DNA of 64,000 nt, from positions 1 to 64,000 of the forward strand of contig NZ_JACRSN010000001.1 of the NCBI RefSeq assembly GCF_014384705.1, given 5' to 3'. This document shows positions 32,334 through 42,143 of the stretch, piece by piece. The DNA is from Yeguia hominis (GTDB lineage: Bacteria > Bacillota > Clostridia > Oscillospirales > Acutalibacteraceae). The notes under the pieces are model-generated. The model saw nothing but the letters and a program-made list of their open reading frames with translations. It did not search any database and had not been told where the DNA came from. Position 1 is the first letter of the stretch, and the number at the start of each line of letters is the position of its first letter. The translations under genes and the position numbers were made by a program.

Positions 32334-33464
32334 ATGATTTTTCGAAATTTTCAGGACATCCGTCTGTCCGCGCTCGGGCTGGGCGCCATGCGTCTGCCGG
32401 TTGTCGACGGAAACGATGCGCAAATTGACGCTGCAGCGGTCGCAGAAATGGTCGCCTATGCAATGGAACACGGCATTAATTACTACGACACTGCCTGGGG
32501 CTATCATAGCGGCAATTCCGAAATTGAGATCGGCAAAGCGCTTTCCGCCTATCTGCGGGACAGCTATTATCTGGCCACAAAATTTCCCGGATACGATCTT
32601 TCAAACATGCCGAAAGTCGCAGAAATCTTTGAGCGTCAGCTTCAAAAATGCGGCGTGACATATTTTGACTTCTATCTGTTTCATAATGTCTGCGAAATGA
32701 ACATCGATGCATATCTCGACGAGCAATATGGCATTTTCTCCTATTTGATGGAGCAAAAGAAAAACGGGCGGATTCGGCATCTGGGCTTTTCCTCGCACGG
32801 AAGCTGCGAAGTCATGACCCGGTTTCTGAAAGCCTACGGCGCCGAAATGGAATTTTGTCAGATTCAGCTCAATTATCTGGACTGGTCTTTCCAGGATGCC
32901 AAGCAAAAAGTAAACCTCCTGCGGGATTGGAACATTCCGATCTGGGTTATGGAGCCGTTAAGAGGCGGCCGGCTGGCAAGTCTGCCCGACGCAGATATGA
33001 CACGATTGAAGGCGTTGCGCCCGGAGGAATCGGCGCCCGCCTGGGCATTCCGTTTTTTGCAGGGAATTCCCGGCGTGACAACCGTGCTTTCCGGCATGTC
33101 CAATTTAAACCAGTTAAAAGAAAATATCGCGACGTTTGAGACGGCGCGTCCGCTCTCGGAGCCCGAAACAGAGGCGCTGCTCTCCATTGCCGACGGCATG
33201 CTCGGCGACACACTGCCCTGCACCGCCTGTCGTTATTGCGTCAGCCATTGTCCTATGGGGCTGGATATTCCGATGCTTTTGGACCTTTACAATGAGCACA
33301 GCTTTACAAACGGCGGATTTCTCGCACCTATGGCACTGATGGCCGTCCCGGAGGACAAACAGCCGTCCGCCTGCATCGGCTGCCGCAGCTGTGAACAGGT
33401 TTGTCCGCAGCAAATCCGGATTTCGGAAGCCATGGCCGACTTCGCCAAACGCCTGCACGGATAA
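32334..33464 (+). CDS. Aldo/keto reductase with C-terminal 4Fe-4S ferredoxin domain
   Basis: 376 residues. An AKR TIM barrel (about 1-275) has the catalytic tetrad pieces YDTAWGYH, ATKFPG and LFHNV. A ferredoxin-like tail (about 280-376) carries two cysteine clusters, CTACRYCVSHCP and CIGCRSCEQVCP, which suit two 4Fe-4S clusters. The combination is common in anaerobic Clostridia and suggests ferredoxin-linked reduction of a carbonyl or a sugar. The substrate is unknown. AGGAGGGGCCTTCC precedes the ATG at 32334. A shared terminator separates it from the convergent phoR. Confidence 0.9.
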   Translation: MIFRNFQDIRLSALGLGAMRLPVVDGNDAQIDAAAVAEMVAYAMEHGINYYDTAWGYHSGNSEIEIGKALSAYLRDSYYLATKFPGYDLSNMPKVAEIFERQLQKCGVTYFDFYLFHNVCEMNIDAYLDEQYGIFSYLMEQKKNGRIRHLGFSSHGSCEVMTRFLKAYGAEMEFCQIQLNYLDWSFQDAKQKVNLLRDWNIPIWVMEPLRGGRLASLPDADMTRLKALRPEESAPAWAFRFLQGIPGVTTVLSGMSNLNQLKENIATFETARPLSEPETEALLSIADGMLGDTLPCTACRYCVSHCPMGLDIPMLLDLYNEHSFTNGGFLAPMALMAVPEDKQPSACIGCRSCEQVCPQQIRISEAMADFAKRLHG

Positions 33465-33515
33465 GGATTCCTGCGGCCAACGCAAAAAAGCGCATAACCA
33501 AAACGCACAAAAGCA

Positions 33516-33556
33516 AACCGCCCGCACCGGATTTTTTCATCCGGCGCGGGCGGTTT
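33516..33556. terminator. Bidirectional terminator between the AKR gene and phoR
   Basis: AACCGCCCGC-A-CCGG ... CCGG-C-GCGGGCGGTT with TTTTT on one side and an A-run on the other. It ends both convergent units. Confidence 0.8.
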
Positions 33557-33564
33557 TTCTGACG

Positions 33565-35235
33565 TTAGGATTCTGTTTTCGGAAACACAATGCGAATGGT
33601 CGTTCCTTCGCCTTCCTTGCTCTGCAGGTCAATGGAGGCATGATGGAGAATTGCCGCATGCTTGACAATCGAAAGGCCAAGCCCGGTTCCGCCGGTTTCC
33701 TTGGACCGGCTCTTGTCGACGCGGTAGAAGCGTTCGAACACACGGCTCTGCTGTTCCTGCGGAATTCCGATGCCGTTATCGCGCACCGTCAGGACCGCGC
33801 GGTCGTCCTCTTTTTCGACGGAGACTTCGGCAAATCCGCCGGGCTGGTTGTATTTCACCGCATTGCTGCAAAGATTCCCGATCATTTCCGCCAAAAGGCG
33901 CTGCACGCCGGAAATCTTCACCGGCTCTCCTTCATTCAGCGTCAAACGAATGCCGCTTGCCTGTGCATGCGGTGCAAGCTGAGAAACCGTTTTCTTGGCA
34001 ATTTCATACAGATTGACCGACGCAAACGGCAGCGCCTGCGTCCCTTCGTCCAACATGGAAAGCTGGATAATATCGTCAATCAGCGCGATCATCCGAGCCG
34101 ATTCGTGATAAATTCGCTCCGCAAATTTCGGGACATCTGCAGGCTTGGCGATGCCGTCCTTCATCAGCTCCGAATAACCGGAAATCGACTGGAGCGGCGT
34201 CTTTAATTCGTGAGAAACATTGGCTGAAAACTCACGCCGCATTTTCTCCGCGTTATATTTCTCTGTCGCATCGAGAATCAGAACCACCACGCCGCGGACC
34301 GACTCTCCTTCGAGCACCGGATTGGCCATCCATTCGCAGTACCGGCCGTTTTTCTTGAGGACGCACCGGCCTTCTTTTCCGGAAAGCGCCTTTTCGACTG
34401 CCGCGCTGGATTCCGGCTCCCGGCTGACGGTCAGGATATGTTCGCCAGCATACGCGCGCGGCGGAATTCCCAGCAGCCGAACTGCACTGCTGTTAATGGA
34501 CAGCACATCGCATTCCGGATTTAGGAGAATCATCCCCTCGCTCATATTCTCCGAAATTGCAGAAAACTCGCTTTGCTTCTCTGTCAATTTCCCAATCTGG
34601 GTCTGAATCTGCCGGTTTTGCTTTTCGATCCGGGAAAGCAGCGGAGAAAGCTCATCATAGGTATCGTTCGAGAGCGGGTTCTCCAAATCAAGCGCGTTGA
34701 TCGGCTTGACGATTCGTTTGGTCAGGCCTCCCGCCAAAAGAAGTGCAATGATCAGAATGGCTGCAAACACCAGTACTAAATACGGAATGCTGCCGGCAAA
34801 GGCGGCAAACATACTGTCGGTCGTGGCAGCGACACGAAGAATCGATCCGTCGTTCAGACGAACCGCACGGTAAAAGGTCTGCTGATCGATCGTGCCGGAC
34901 ATCCGCACCGATTCCCCGCTGCCTTCTGTAAGTGCGGCCTGAATTTCCGGACGTTCCAGATGGTTTTCCATCTCTCCGGCCGATGCGGCACTGTCATAAA
35001 GGACGGTGCCGTCCGGCGCAATCACCGTAATCCGGTTCCGGTCCGCTGCGGGAAGCTGCTCGGCATAATCCGGATTCTCCTCCATCGCCGCTGCGATATA
35101 GGTGGTCTCCCGGCGAATTTCTTCCCGGATTTCTTTCTGAAAATTCATATAACTGACAAAACATACCGGAAACGCAACCAAAAGCAGCGCAATGATCGCA
35201 AGCAAACTCATATTTCGAAAAACACGCTGTCTCAT
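33565..35235 (-). CDS. phoR: Phosphate-responsive sensor histidine kinase PhoR
   Basis: 556 residues. There are two membrane helices (about 10-30 and 150-172) around a short extracytoplasmic domain, then a PAS domain, a HisKA domain with NVSHELKTPLQSISGY, whose His is phosphorylated, and a HATPase domain with NAVKYNQPGG, DNGIGIPQE and GGTGLGLSIVKH. The start at 35235 follows phoP by one base; a longer frame overlaps phoP completely and is unlikely. It is the last gene of the pst-pho run. It is inferred that PhoR activity is damped by the PstSCAB-PhoU complex when phosphate is plentiful. Confidence 0.92.
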   Translation of the reverse strand: MRQRVFRNMSLLAIIALLLVAFPVCFVSYMNFQKEIREEIRRETTYIAAAMEENPDYAEQLPAADRNRITVIAPDGTVLYDSAASAGEMENHLERPEIQAALTEGSGESVRMSGTIDQQTFYRAVRLNDGSILRVAATTDSMFAAFAGSIPYLVLVFAAILIIALLLAGGLTKRIVKPINALDLENPLSNDTYDELSPLLSRIEKQNRQIQTQIGKLTEKQSEFSAISENMSEGMILLNPECDVLSINSSAVRLLGIPPRAYAGEHILTVSREPESSAAVEKALSGKEGRCVLKKNGRYCEWMANPVLEGESVRGVVVLILDATEKYNAEKMRREFSANVSHELKTPLQSISGYSELMKDGIAKPADVPKFAERIYHESARMIALIDDIIQLSMLDEGTQALPFASVNLYEIAKKTVSQLAPHAQASGIRLTLNEGEPVKISGVQRLLAEMIGNLCSNAVKYNQPGGFAEVSVEKEDDRAVLTVRDNGIGIPQEQQSRVFERFYRVDKSRSKETGGTGLGLSIVKHAAILHHASIDLQSKEGEGTTIRIVFPKTES

Positions 35236-35236
35236 T

Positions 35237-35902
35237 TTACCCTCCAATCCGGTAGCCGACCCCGCGTACCGTCTCGATCCGTTCCCCGCACGCGCCGAGT
35301 TTTTGGCGCAATGTCCGGATGTGAACGTCGACTGTGCGGGTCTCTCCGTCAAAATCGTAGCCCCAGAGTTCTCCGAGCAGCTGATCCCGGGTAAAGACGA
35401 CACCCGGATGTTCCATCATGCAGCGGAGCAAATCAAATTCCTTGAGTGTCAGCGAAACCGGTTCTCCGTTCGCCGTCACCGTATGCCGGGTGACATCGAG
35501 CGCGATCTCGCCCGCACGCAATTCCTGCGTTTTTTCGGGTTCTACCCTGCGCAAAACCGCCTTCACGCGCGAAACCAGTTCCATCATGCCGAACGGCTTT
35601 GTCAGATAATCATCAGCGCCGCCATCGAGGCCGGTCACCTTGTCGAACTCGGTTCCTTTTGCCGTCGCCATGATGACCGGAATGCGTCCGGTCTTGCTGT
35701 TTCCGCGCAGGCGTCTGAGGATGGACAGTCCGTCTTCGCCGGGCAGCATGATATCGAGGATTACAAGAGAAGGCGTATGTTTCGCGACAGCCTGCCAAAA
35801 CGTCTCGCTGTCTGCAAAACCCGCCGCTTCAAACCCGGTAGACTGCAGCGTATATACAATCAGTTCCCGAATATTTTCGTCGTCCTCCACACAGTAAATC
35901 AT
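35237..35902 (-). CDS. phoP: Response regulator PhoP/PhoB, OmpR family
   Basis: 221 residues. The receiver domain (about 1-120) has acidic EDDEN, the phospho-acceptor in LVILDIMLPGEDG, and the conserved Lys in LTKPFGM. The C-terminal winged helix (about 130-221) has RTVDVHIRTLRQKL. It activates phosphate-starvation genes. The ATG at 35902 follows AAGGAGTAAACGCGAC. It lies seven bases after phoU. Candidate binding repeats for this regulator lie upstream of pstS. Confidence 0.93.
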   Translation of the reverse strand: MIYCVEDDENIRELIVYTLQSTGFEAAGFADSETFWQAVAKHTPSLVILDIMLPGEDGLSILRRLRGNSKTGRIPVIMATAKGTEFDKVTGLDGGADDYLTKPFGMMELVSRVKAVLRRVEPEKTQELRAGEIALDVTRHTVTANGEPVSLTLKEFDLLRCMMEHPGVVFTRDQLLGELWGYDFDGETRTVDVHIRTLRQKLGACGERIETVRGVGYRIGG

Positions 35903-35909
35903 GTCGCGT

Positions 35910-36572
35910 TTACTCCTTCTCCACGTCGCTTTCTGCATGGACGCCTGTAATCGAGAATTCCACCCATTCTGCAATATTGACCGCATGGTCGCCGATCCGC
36001 TCAAAATATTTTGCGATCATCAGAAGATCGATTGCGTGTTCTCCGTCTGCCCTGTCCTGACGGATCATTTCGATAATTTCCCCTTTGACCTTGTCAAAAA
36101 GCGCGTCTACCACATCATCGGACGCAATGACCTCGTGCGAGAGTTCCAAATCTCTGCGGACAAACGCCTCAATGCTGCTGTTGACCATCTGGATGGTCGC
36201 CCGCGCCATATCGCCGATATGCCCCGCGCTCTCCGACGCCCGGATGTTCTCGAGCGTTACAATTTCGGAAATATCGGCCGCCTGATCGCCCAGACGCTCC
36301 ATATCGGTAATCATTTTGAGCGCCGAAGAAATTTGCCGCAGATCGCGTGCAACCGGCTGCTGCTGAAGTAAAAGCTTCAGACACAGCGATTCAATTTCGC
36401 GTTCCTTGTCGTCAATCTGCGCGTCAATGGTAATGGCATTCTCTGCGAGCTTCGGATCTCCGGTCATCAAAGCCTTTGCGGCGTTTGCAATGGCCGTTTC
36501 GCACAATCCGCCCATCGCGGTCAATTCGACATTTAACTGTTTGAGCTGTTCATCAAATTTGCTGCGCATCAT
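35910..36572 (-). CDS. phoU: Phosphate uptake regulator PhoU
   Basis: 220 residues, two three-helix PhoU bundles. Signature parts are [12 protein letters not shown] near the start and the metal-binding helices around [22 protein letters not shown], repeated as [17 protein letters not shown]. It links PstB to PhoR and turns off the response at high phosphate. The ATG overlaps the pstB stop by four bases. GGGAGG lies seven bases ahead, inside the end of pstB. Confidence 0.95.
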   Translation of the reverse strand: MMRSKFDEQLKQLNVELTAMGGLCETAIANAAKALMTGDPKLAENAITIDAQIDDKEREIESLCLKLLLQQQPVARDLRQISSALKMITDMERLGDQAADISEIVTLENIRASESAGHIGDMARATIQMVNSSIEAFVRRDLELSHEVIASDDVVDALFDKVKGEIIEMIRQDRADGEHAIDLLMIAKYFERIGDHAVNIAEWVEFSITGVHAESDVEKE

Positions 36573-37318
36573 CCAAACCTCCCTGTGATATAATCCTCGG
36601 TGCGCTTATCGGTCGGCATAGAGAAAAGTTTTTCCGTTTCGCCGAATTCCACGATCTCACCGAGCAGGAAGAATCCGGTCTTATCAGAAATTCGAACCGC
36701 CTGCTGCATATTGTGCGTAACAATAACAATAGTATAATCTTTTTTGAGCTCCACGGCAAGATCTTCAATTTTAGAAGTAGAAATCGGGTCCAGCGCAGAA
36801 GTCGGCTCGTCCATCAGCAGCACCTCCGGCTCCACCGCCAGCGCCCGTGCGATACAAAGCCGCTGCTGCTGTCCGCCGGAAAGGCCCAGCGCGCTTTTTT
36901 TCAGGCGGTCTTTGACCTCGTCCCAGATGGCTGCATCCCGCAGCGCCTTTTCAACGATATTGTCGAGTTTGGCTTTGGCGTGAATGCCGTGTGTGCGCGG
37001 GCCAAAGGCAATATTGTCATAGACGCTCATCGGGAATGGATTCGGCTTCTGAAAGACCATTCCGACCCGGCGGCGCAGGAGGTTCACGTCCATGTCCCCG
37101 TAAATATCTTCGCCATCCAGCGAAACGCCGCCTGTAATCCGGCAGCCCTCCACCAGGTCATTCATGCGGTTCAACGTCTTTAAAAGCGTGGATTTTCCGC
37201 AGCCGGAAGGCCCGATAAACGCGGTGATTTCATTGGCCTGAATCCGCATATTGATATCCTTGAGCGCGTGAAATTCTCCGTAATACAAATCGAGATTCTG
37301 GATCTGAAATTTCTCCAT
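36569..37318 (-). CDS. pstB: Phosphate ABC transporter ATPase PstB
   Basis: 249 residues, complete ABC ATPase. Walker [11 protein letters not shown] loop [12 protein letters not shown], signature LSGGQQQRL, Walker [13 protein letters not shown] and the switch His in IVTHNM are all present. It drives phosphate import through PstC and PstA at the membrane. It lies six bases after pstA and overlaps phoU. Confidence 0.97.
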   Translation of the reverse strand: MEKFQIQNLDLYYGEFHALKDINMRIQANEITAFIGPSGCGKSTLLKTLNRMNDLVEGCRITGGVSLDGEDIYGDMDVNLLRRRVGMVFQKPNPFPMSVYDNIAFGPRTHGIHAKAKLDNIVEKALRDAAIWDEVKDRLKKSALGLSGGQQQRLCIARALAVEPEVLLMDEPTSALDPISTSKIEDLAVELKKDYTIVIVTHNMQQAVRISDKTGFFLLGEIVEFGETEKLFSMPTDKRTEDYITGRFG

Positions 37319-37324
37319 ACCCCT

Positions 37325-38191
37325 TTATCCTTTCATCAGTTTTTTTGCCGCAAGCTGCGACAGGCCATTGATTCCAATGACAACAAGCAAGAGCACCACT
37401 GCCGTCGCATAGGCTTCGTTGACGTGCAGGCCTTCGCGCGAGAGCGAGTACATGTGCACCGAAAGCATACGTCCGGAGGCCATCGGGTTTGCCGCAACTT
37501 CTGTAAATGTTCCGGAGGTATACATCAGCGCCGCCGTCTCCCCGACAATTCGGCCGGTTGCGAGAATCACGCCCGCCAAAATGCCCGGCACCGCGGAAGG
37601 CAATACAATCCGGAACACCGTCCGCAGTTTTCCGGCACCGAGTCCAAAGCTGCCCTCCCGGTAGGAATCCGGCACGCTCCGCAACGCTTCCTCTGTCGTA
37701 CGCATAATCAGCGGCAGAATCATCATTGCAAGGGTAAATGCACCGGCGAGCATGGAATATCCCCATTTCAGCGCCGTGACGAAAAACAACATGCCGAACA
37801 AGCCGTAGCAGATGGATGGAATTCCGGAGAGCGTCTCGGCCGTAATCCGAACTACAGAAACCAGCTTATTGCCGCGTTTTGCATATTCGGTCAGATAAAT
37901 CGCCGCAAACACACCGAGCGGAACCGCAATCAGCAGCGCCGAAAGCGTCATGGTGACGGTATTGACGATCGCCGGCGTCATTGAGACATTTTCAGAAGTA
38001 TAGTGCCATGCAAAAAGCGAGGGCTTCAGATGCGGAATTCCTTTCACGAGAATATATCCCACCAAAAACAGGAACACCAGCATCGTCAGGAGGGCGGCAA
38101 GCGAAACCAGTAAAAACAGCACAAGCGACAGAGGACTGCGCCGGTAAGAAGCCCATTTTTGGCGCAAGGAGCGTTTATTAATCGATTCCAT
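37325..38191 (-). CDS. pstA: Phosphate ABC transporter permease PstA
   Basis: 288 residues, six predicted membrane helices. The ABC-contact loop has EALRSVPDSYREGSFGLGAG followed by the LP segment. ACGGAGGATGGCATAA precedes its ATG directly, within the end of pstC. It forms the membrane channel with PstC. Confidence 0.95.
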   Translation of the reverse strand: MESINKRSLRQKWASYRRSPLSLVLFLLVSLAALLTMLVFLFLVGYILVKGIPHLKPSLFAWHYTSENVSMTPAIVNTVTMTLSALLIAVPLGVFAAIYLTEYAKRGNKLVSVVRITAETLSGIPSICYGLFGMLFFVTALKWGYSMLAGAFTLAMMILPLIMRTTEEALRSVPDSYREGSFGLGAGKLRTVFRIVLPSAVPGILAGVILATGRIVGETAALMYTSGTFTEVAANPMASGRMLSVHMYSLSREGLHVNEAYATAVVLLLVVIGINGLSQLAAKKLMKG

Positions 38192-39040
38192 TTATGCCAT
38201 CCTCCGTTTCACAAGCGAAAACGCGGTATTGATGATCAGAATAAAGACAAAGAGCACAACCGCCGTGGCAATCAGCGCTTCCCGGTGCAGATCGGCGGCA
38301 TAGCCCATCTCCATGACAATGTTGGTTGTCAGCGTCCGCACGCCCTTGAAGAGTCCTGCCGGCATCCGCGCCTGGTTTCCGGCGACCATAATGACCGCCA
38401 TCGTCTCGCCGATTGCACGCCCGATTCCGAGAATGACACCGGCAAAAATGCCGGATTTTGCAGCAGGCAGAACCGTGAAGAATACACTGCGCTCATGGCT
38501 TGCACCAAGCGCCAGCCCGCCTTCGTAATAGCTTTCCGGCACGGCACGGAGCGCAGATTCCGAAACCTCAATGATCGTCGGCAGAATCATCATGCCGAGC
38601 AGCAGCGAGGCGGTAAAGATGCTGTTGCCGTCTGTTCCGGTCAGATCGCGCACGATCGGGACCAAAACGACCATTCCGAAAAAGCCGTAAACAACAGAGG
38701 GAATGCCCGCCAAAAGCCCGACTGCCGGTTTTAAGAACCGATACAGTCCTTTTGGGCAAAACCGGGCCATATAAATCGAGGTCAAAATTCCAATCGGCAC
38801 GCCGATCATGAGCGCGCCTGCCGTAACATAGAAGCTGCCGAGAATCATCGGCAGGATCCCGTAAATGTCATTGCCGGGTTTCCATTTTTGCCCGGTCAAA
38901 AACTTGAGGACGCCAATTTTCCCCATTGCCGGGATCCCGTTTGCAAACAGGAAAATACAGATCAGGGCCACCGCCAAAATGGACGCGCAGGCCGCAACCA
39001 AGAACACCACCCGCATCGCGGATTCCATCGGTTTTTTCAT
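38192..39040 (-). CDS. pstC: Phosphate ABC transporter permease PstC
   Basis: 282 residues, six predicted membrane helices, with the contact loop [30 protein letters not shown] precedes the ATG at 39040; the longer frame has no ribosome site. The stop codon abuts the pstA start. The gap to pstS is 80 bases. Confidence 0.95.
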   Translation of the reverse strand: MKKPMESAMRVVFLVAACASILAVALICIFLFANGIPAMGKIGVLKFLTGQKWKPGNDIYGILPMILGSFYVTAGALMIGVPIGILTSIYMARFCPKGLYRFLKPAVGLLAGIPSVVYGFFGMVVLVPIVRDLTGTDGNSIFTASLLLGMMILPTIIEVSESALRAVPESYYEGGLALGASHERSVFFTVLPAAKSGIFAGVILGIGRAIGETMAVIMVAGNQARMPAGLFKGVRTLTTNIVMEMGYAADLHREALIATAVVLFVFILIINTAFSLVKRRMA

Positions 39041-39120
39041 AGCTTCCTCCCATATGGCAAACGGGCCACGGTAACAGATACCGTTTCCCATTTGCCCTGC
39101 GTATTCTCAAACGTTCTTTT

Positions 39121-40062
39121 TTATTTTGCAGAAGACCAGTCTGTAATTTCTCCGGTAAAGACACCCTTGACCGCTTCACTGGTCATGCCGTCAAAGCTGT
39201 TTTCCTTGTTGACAATCACGGCGATTCCGTCGATTGCAATCTTTGTTTCCGTCAGGCCTGCTTCTTTTTCGCTGTCCTTAAGCGCTCTCGATGCCATTCC
39301 GATATCGCAGATGCCTTCGATTGTGGAGTTCATACCGGTTGTGGAGTCGCTTTCCTGAATTTCAACTTCTGCGTTCGGGTTGACTGCTGCATAGGCTTCT
39401 TTCAGTTTTTCCATCACCGGTGTGACCGAAGAGGATCCTGCCACGGTAACCTTGCCGGAAGGCTGTTTGCCTGCATAGGGTTTTGCTGCGTCATCCGCTG
39501 CAATGTAGCCGTTCTCTTCAATGACTGCCTGCCCCTCTGCGCTCAGGATGTAATCTTCAAAATCCTGCGCCGCTTCGCTGAGTGTGCCTTTGGTTGCGAT
39601 GTTGAAGGGCCTTGACACCTTGTAGCTGCCGCTCTTGATATTTTCGACCGTTGCATCCGCACCGTCGATTTTCAGCGCCTTCACCGTATCGTTTAAAGAG
39701 CCGAGCGAAATGTAACCGATTGCCGCGGGGTTGCCTGCCACGGTTGTCATCATGACAGAGGTGCTGTTTGTCACAATCGCTTCCTCAGTCGTGTTGTCAA
39801 TTTTGTTCCCGTCGGCATCTTTTTCTTCGATCCCGAACAGTTCAATGAATGCGCCGCGGGTTCCGGAGCCGTCTTCACGGGAAACGACGCTGATCGCGCC
39901 CAGGTCTGCGTTTGCCGGTTCCGAAGTGCTTTCTGCCTGCGATGTCTGCGATTCCGCTGCAGACGCTGTGCTGCTTGAACTTTCCGTGTTGCCGGATGCA
40001 CATCCCGCCATTGCGGCAAGGATCAATACGAGCACCAGCATAAGTGATCCAATCTTTTTCAT
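39121..40062 (-). CDS. pstS: Phosphate-binding lipoprotein PstS
   Basis: 313 residues. The signal peptide has a basic start MKKIG, a hydrophobic core and the lipobox AMAGC at Cys21, so the mature protein is lipid-anchored outside the cell. A Ser-rich linker follows. The phosphate-binding loops are visible as SREDGSGTRGAF and VAGSSSVTPVM; the two SGT/SSS segments supply hydroxyl contacts. The order of the loops differs from the E. coli protein, as is normal for the shorter Gram-positive type. GGAGAATGAACC precedes the ATG. First gene of the pst-pho run. Confidence 0.95.
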   Translation of the reverse strand: MKKIGSLMLVLVLILAAMAGCASGNTESSSSTASAAESQTSQAESTSEPANADLGAISVVSREDGSGTRGAFIELFGIEEKDADGNKIDNTTEEAIVTNSTSVMMTTVAGNPAAIGYISLGSLNDTVKALKIDGADATVENIKSGSYKVSRPFNIATKGTLSEAAQDFEDYILSAEGQAVIEENGYIAADDAAKPYAGKQPSGKVTVAGSSSVTPVMEKLKEAYAAVNPNAEVEIQESDSTTGMNSTIEGICDIGMASRALKDSEKEAGLTETKIAIDGIAVIVNKENSFDGMTSEAVKGVFTGEITDWSSAK

Positions 40063-40107
40063 GGTTCATTCTCCTTTTTTTATTCTGTCTTTTTCGTTCT
40101 TACAAGT

Positions 40108-40139
40108 ATTATGGTAAATTTACAATGTAAAATGTAAAA
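40108..40139 (-). promoter_or_regulatory. Candidate Pho box and promoter of pstS
   Basis: On the minus strand TTTTACA occurs twice in tandem (40126-40139, seven-base spacing), followed by TTTACC and a -10 CATAAT (40108-40113). TT(A/T)ACA repeats are the type of sequence bound by PhoP/PhoB in Firmicutes, but the usual period is 11 bases. No good -35 is present, as is typical of activator-dependent Pho promoters. Confidence 0.45.
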
Positions 40140-40167
40140 GTGCAGGAATGTTAAATGGAGGTAAAAT

Positions 40168-40210
40168 CGCATACAAAAAGAGCCTGTCCGGATTTTACCC
40201 GAACAGGCCC
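40168..40210 (-). terminator. Terminator of the corA operon
   Basis: Minus strand: GGGCCTGTTCGGGT...ATCCGGACAGGCTC hairpin followed by TTTTTGTATG. Confidence 0.75.
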
Positions 40211-40225
40211 TTTACAAGCGCAACT

Positions 40226-41137
40226 TTACAAAAACTTTTTCTTTTTACAAATCCAAACGCTTCCCGCAACGATCAGCACGCTGGCCGCAATCACAAGCGC
40301 ATAGCCGTACCGCCATTTCAGCTCCGGCATGTTCGCAAAGTTCATGCCGTACCAGCCGGTCACAAGCGTCAGCGGCAAAAAGATGGTCGCCACAACGGTC
40401 AGAATCTTCATGATTTTATTCTGCCGGATATCGAGCTGTGCCTGGTACACCTCGCGCACCTGCATCGAATATTCCCGCAGCATCTGCGTTTCCCCCTGCA
40501 GACGCGACAGGCGGTCCATGCAAATCCGCAGATGCAGACAGGCGGTATCATCCAGGTAGTCGTTTTCATTTTCCAAAAGCCGGTGCAGGGCGTCTGTCAG
40601 CTGGGTGTAGTACCGGTAAAACCGCATGGTCGTCTTGCGCAGGTGCAGCATCTGATGGTTAAAATTCGGACATGCGCCGCCGAGCACCTCCGTCTCCAGG
40701 CGCGCAATCCGGTTTTCCTCTTCTTCCAGGCGCAAAAAATCCTGTTCCGTCAGCAAATCGATGACATCACAAAAGAGCAGTCCCGCCGACGGATGCTTCC
40801 ATTTCCGCGTTTTGGCGATCCGCTCCAGGAGCTTTTCACAAATTCCGGCGCTGTCCCAAAAGATCACCTGATTTTTCCGCAGACAATATGCCAGTTCCCG
40901 ATACCCGTTTCCTTTCTCAGCCGGAACGGCAATGGTTCCGAGAACGGCATCCGGATAAACCTCCGCTTTGCAGTACCGGATCCGCTCACATTTTTGCAGA
41001 AACGCCGGATCCGTTCCGGCAAGAAGCGGAGACTGCGCCGTTTCTTCCGGTGTCAGCACGGCGGCAAATCCGCCGGTTTCCCGCATGCAGTCTCCGGCCT
41101 CACAGGGCTGAAGCGCTGTCCCGATCTGATAATACAT
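40226..41137 (-). CDS. CorA-family magnesium/divalent cation transporter
   Basis: 303 residues. A cytoplasmic alpha/beta domain and long stalk helix are followed by two membrane helices (about 240-262 and 275-297). The pore signature GMN is present in WYGMNF, right after the first helix, with the acidic N terminus of the family loop replaced by ANMPEL. CorA pentamers let Mg2+, Co2+ or Zn2+ in. It begins inside the rfbB-like gene (38-base overlap). The chosen ATG has GAGGG eleven bases upstream; a GTG three codons earlier is an alternative. It adds a third Mg2+ transporter to the window. Confidence 0.88.
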   Translation of the reverse strand: MYYQIGTALQPCEAGDCMRETGGFAAVLTPEETAQSPLLAGTDPAFLQKCERIRYCKAEVYPDAVLGTIAVPAEKGNGYRELAYCLRKNQVIFWDSAGICEKLLERIAKTRKWKHPSAGLLFCDVIDLLTEQDFLRLEEEENRIARLETEVLGGACPNFNHQMLHLRKTTMRFYRYYTQLTDALHRLLENENDYLDDTACLHLRICMDRLSRLQGETQMLREYSMQVREVYQAQLDIRQNKIMKILTVVATIFLPLTLVTGWYGMNFANMPELKWRYGYALVIAASVLIVAGSVWICKKKKFL

Positions 41138-42143
41138 GTTCCCCACTTCCCTCTTTCTCTGTAAAACTTACGCCGCCCGGCCGCTTTAGCGCCCACGGGT
41201 TCTCGACATACCATTCCACCGTCTTGCGCAGACTTTCCGCAAAGCGATGTTCCGGCCGCCAGGAAAGCGTCCTGCGCAGCTTTTCTGCGCTGAGCGCATA
41301 CCGGCGGTCATGACCCGGACGATCCGCAACAAACTGCAGCTGGGTCTCCGGTTTTCCGAGCAGCCGTAAAATTTCCCGTACAAGCGAGAGGTTGTCCCGC
41401 GGTTCCTCTGCGCTGATCAAATAAAGCTCCCCGGGCTGTCCATTTTGCAAAATGCATTCTATCGCGCTGCAGTGGTCTTCCACAAAAATCCAATCCCGCA
41501 CATGGTTCCCGGTTCCATACACCGGAACCGGCTGCCCGTTTTGCGCACATTGGATCGCGTGCGGGATCAGCTTTTCCGGATGCTGATAGGGTCCAAAGTT
41601 ATTGGTACAGCGCGAAACCGTGACCGGCAATCCATAGGTGCGATGATAGGAAAACGCAAGCAGATCCGCACCCGCCTTGCTTGCGGAGTACGGACTGGAA
41701 GGCCGAAGCGGCGTGTCTTCTGTAAACTGGGCTGTGCTTTCCAGCGGCAATTCTCCATACACTTCGTCCGTCGAAACCTGATGAAACCGCGAAACGCCAA
41801 AGTGCAGGGCGGCGTCGAGAAGCACCTGGGTTCCCAACAAATTGGTCCGCAAAAACAGCGACGGATCGCGGATGGAACGGTCCACATGGCTCTCTGCGGC
41901 AAAATTGACGACAACATCGAAGTTCTCCTGCGCAAAAAGCGCAAAGACAAGCTCCCGGTCGGCGATATCGCCCTTTTGGAACCGGTAGTTGGAAGCCCCT
42001 TGCAGGCCCTCCAGCGCCTCACGACTTGCAGCATACGTCAGCAAATCCAGATTGACAAAGCGATCCGCCGGGTGCCGCGCCAGCATCCGGCGCAAAAAGG
42101 CGCTTCCGATAAATCCTGCGCCGCCGGTTACCAAAACATTCAT
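41100..42143 (-). CDS. rfbB: dTDP-glucose 4,6-dehydratase-like protein
   Basis: 347 residues, extended SDR of the RmlB/RfbB type. It dehydrates dTDP-glucose to the 4-keto-6-deoxy sugar, the second step of dTDP-rhamnose synthesis. Seen: GGAGFIGS, ESHVDRSI, the active-site YxxxK in YSASKAG, and TNNFGPYQHPEKLIP, which is typical of RmlB. GGGAGGCTTT precedes the ATG, and the start overlaps the NUDIX gene by four bases. The usual partners rmlA, rmlC and rmlD are not nearby, so its pathway role here is unconfirmed. Confidence 0.9.
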   Translation of the reverse strand: MNVLVTGGAGFIGSAFLRRMLARHPADRFVNLDLLTYAASREALEGLQGASNYRFQKGDIADRELVFALFAQENFDVVVNFAAESHVDRSIRDPSLFLRTNLLGTQVLLDAALHFGVSRFHQVSTDEVYGELPLESTAQFTEDTPLRPSSPYSASKAGADLLAFSYHRTYGLPVTVSRCTNNFGPYQHPEKLIPHAIQCAQNGQPVPVYGTGNHVRDWIFVEDHCSAIECILQNGQPGELYLISAEEPRDNLSLVREILRLLGKPETQLQFVADRPGHDRRYALSAEKLRRTLSWRPEHRFAESLRKTVEWYVENPWALKRPGGVSFTEKEGSGEHVLSDRDSASAL

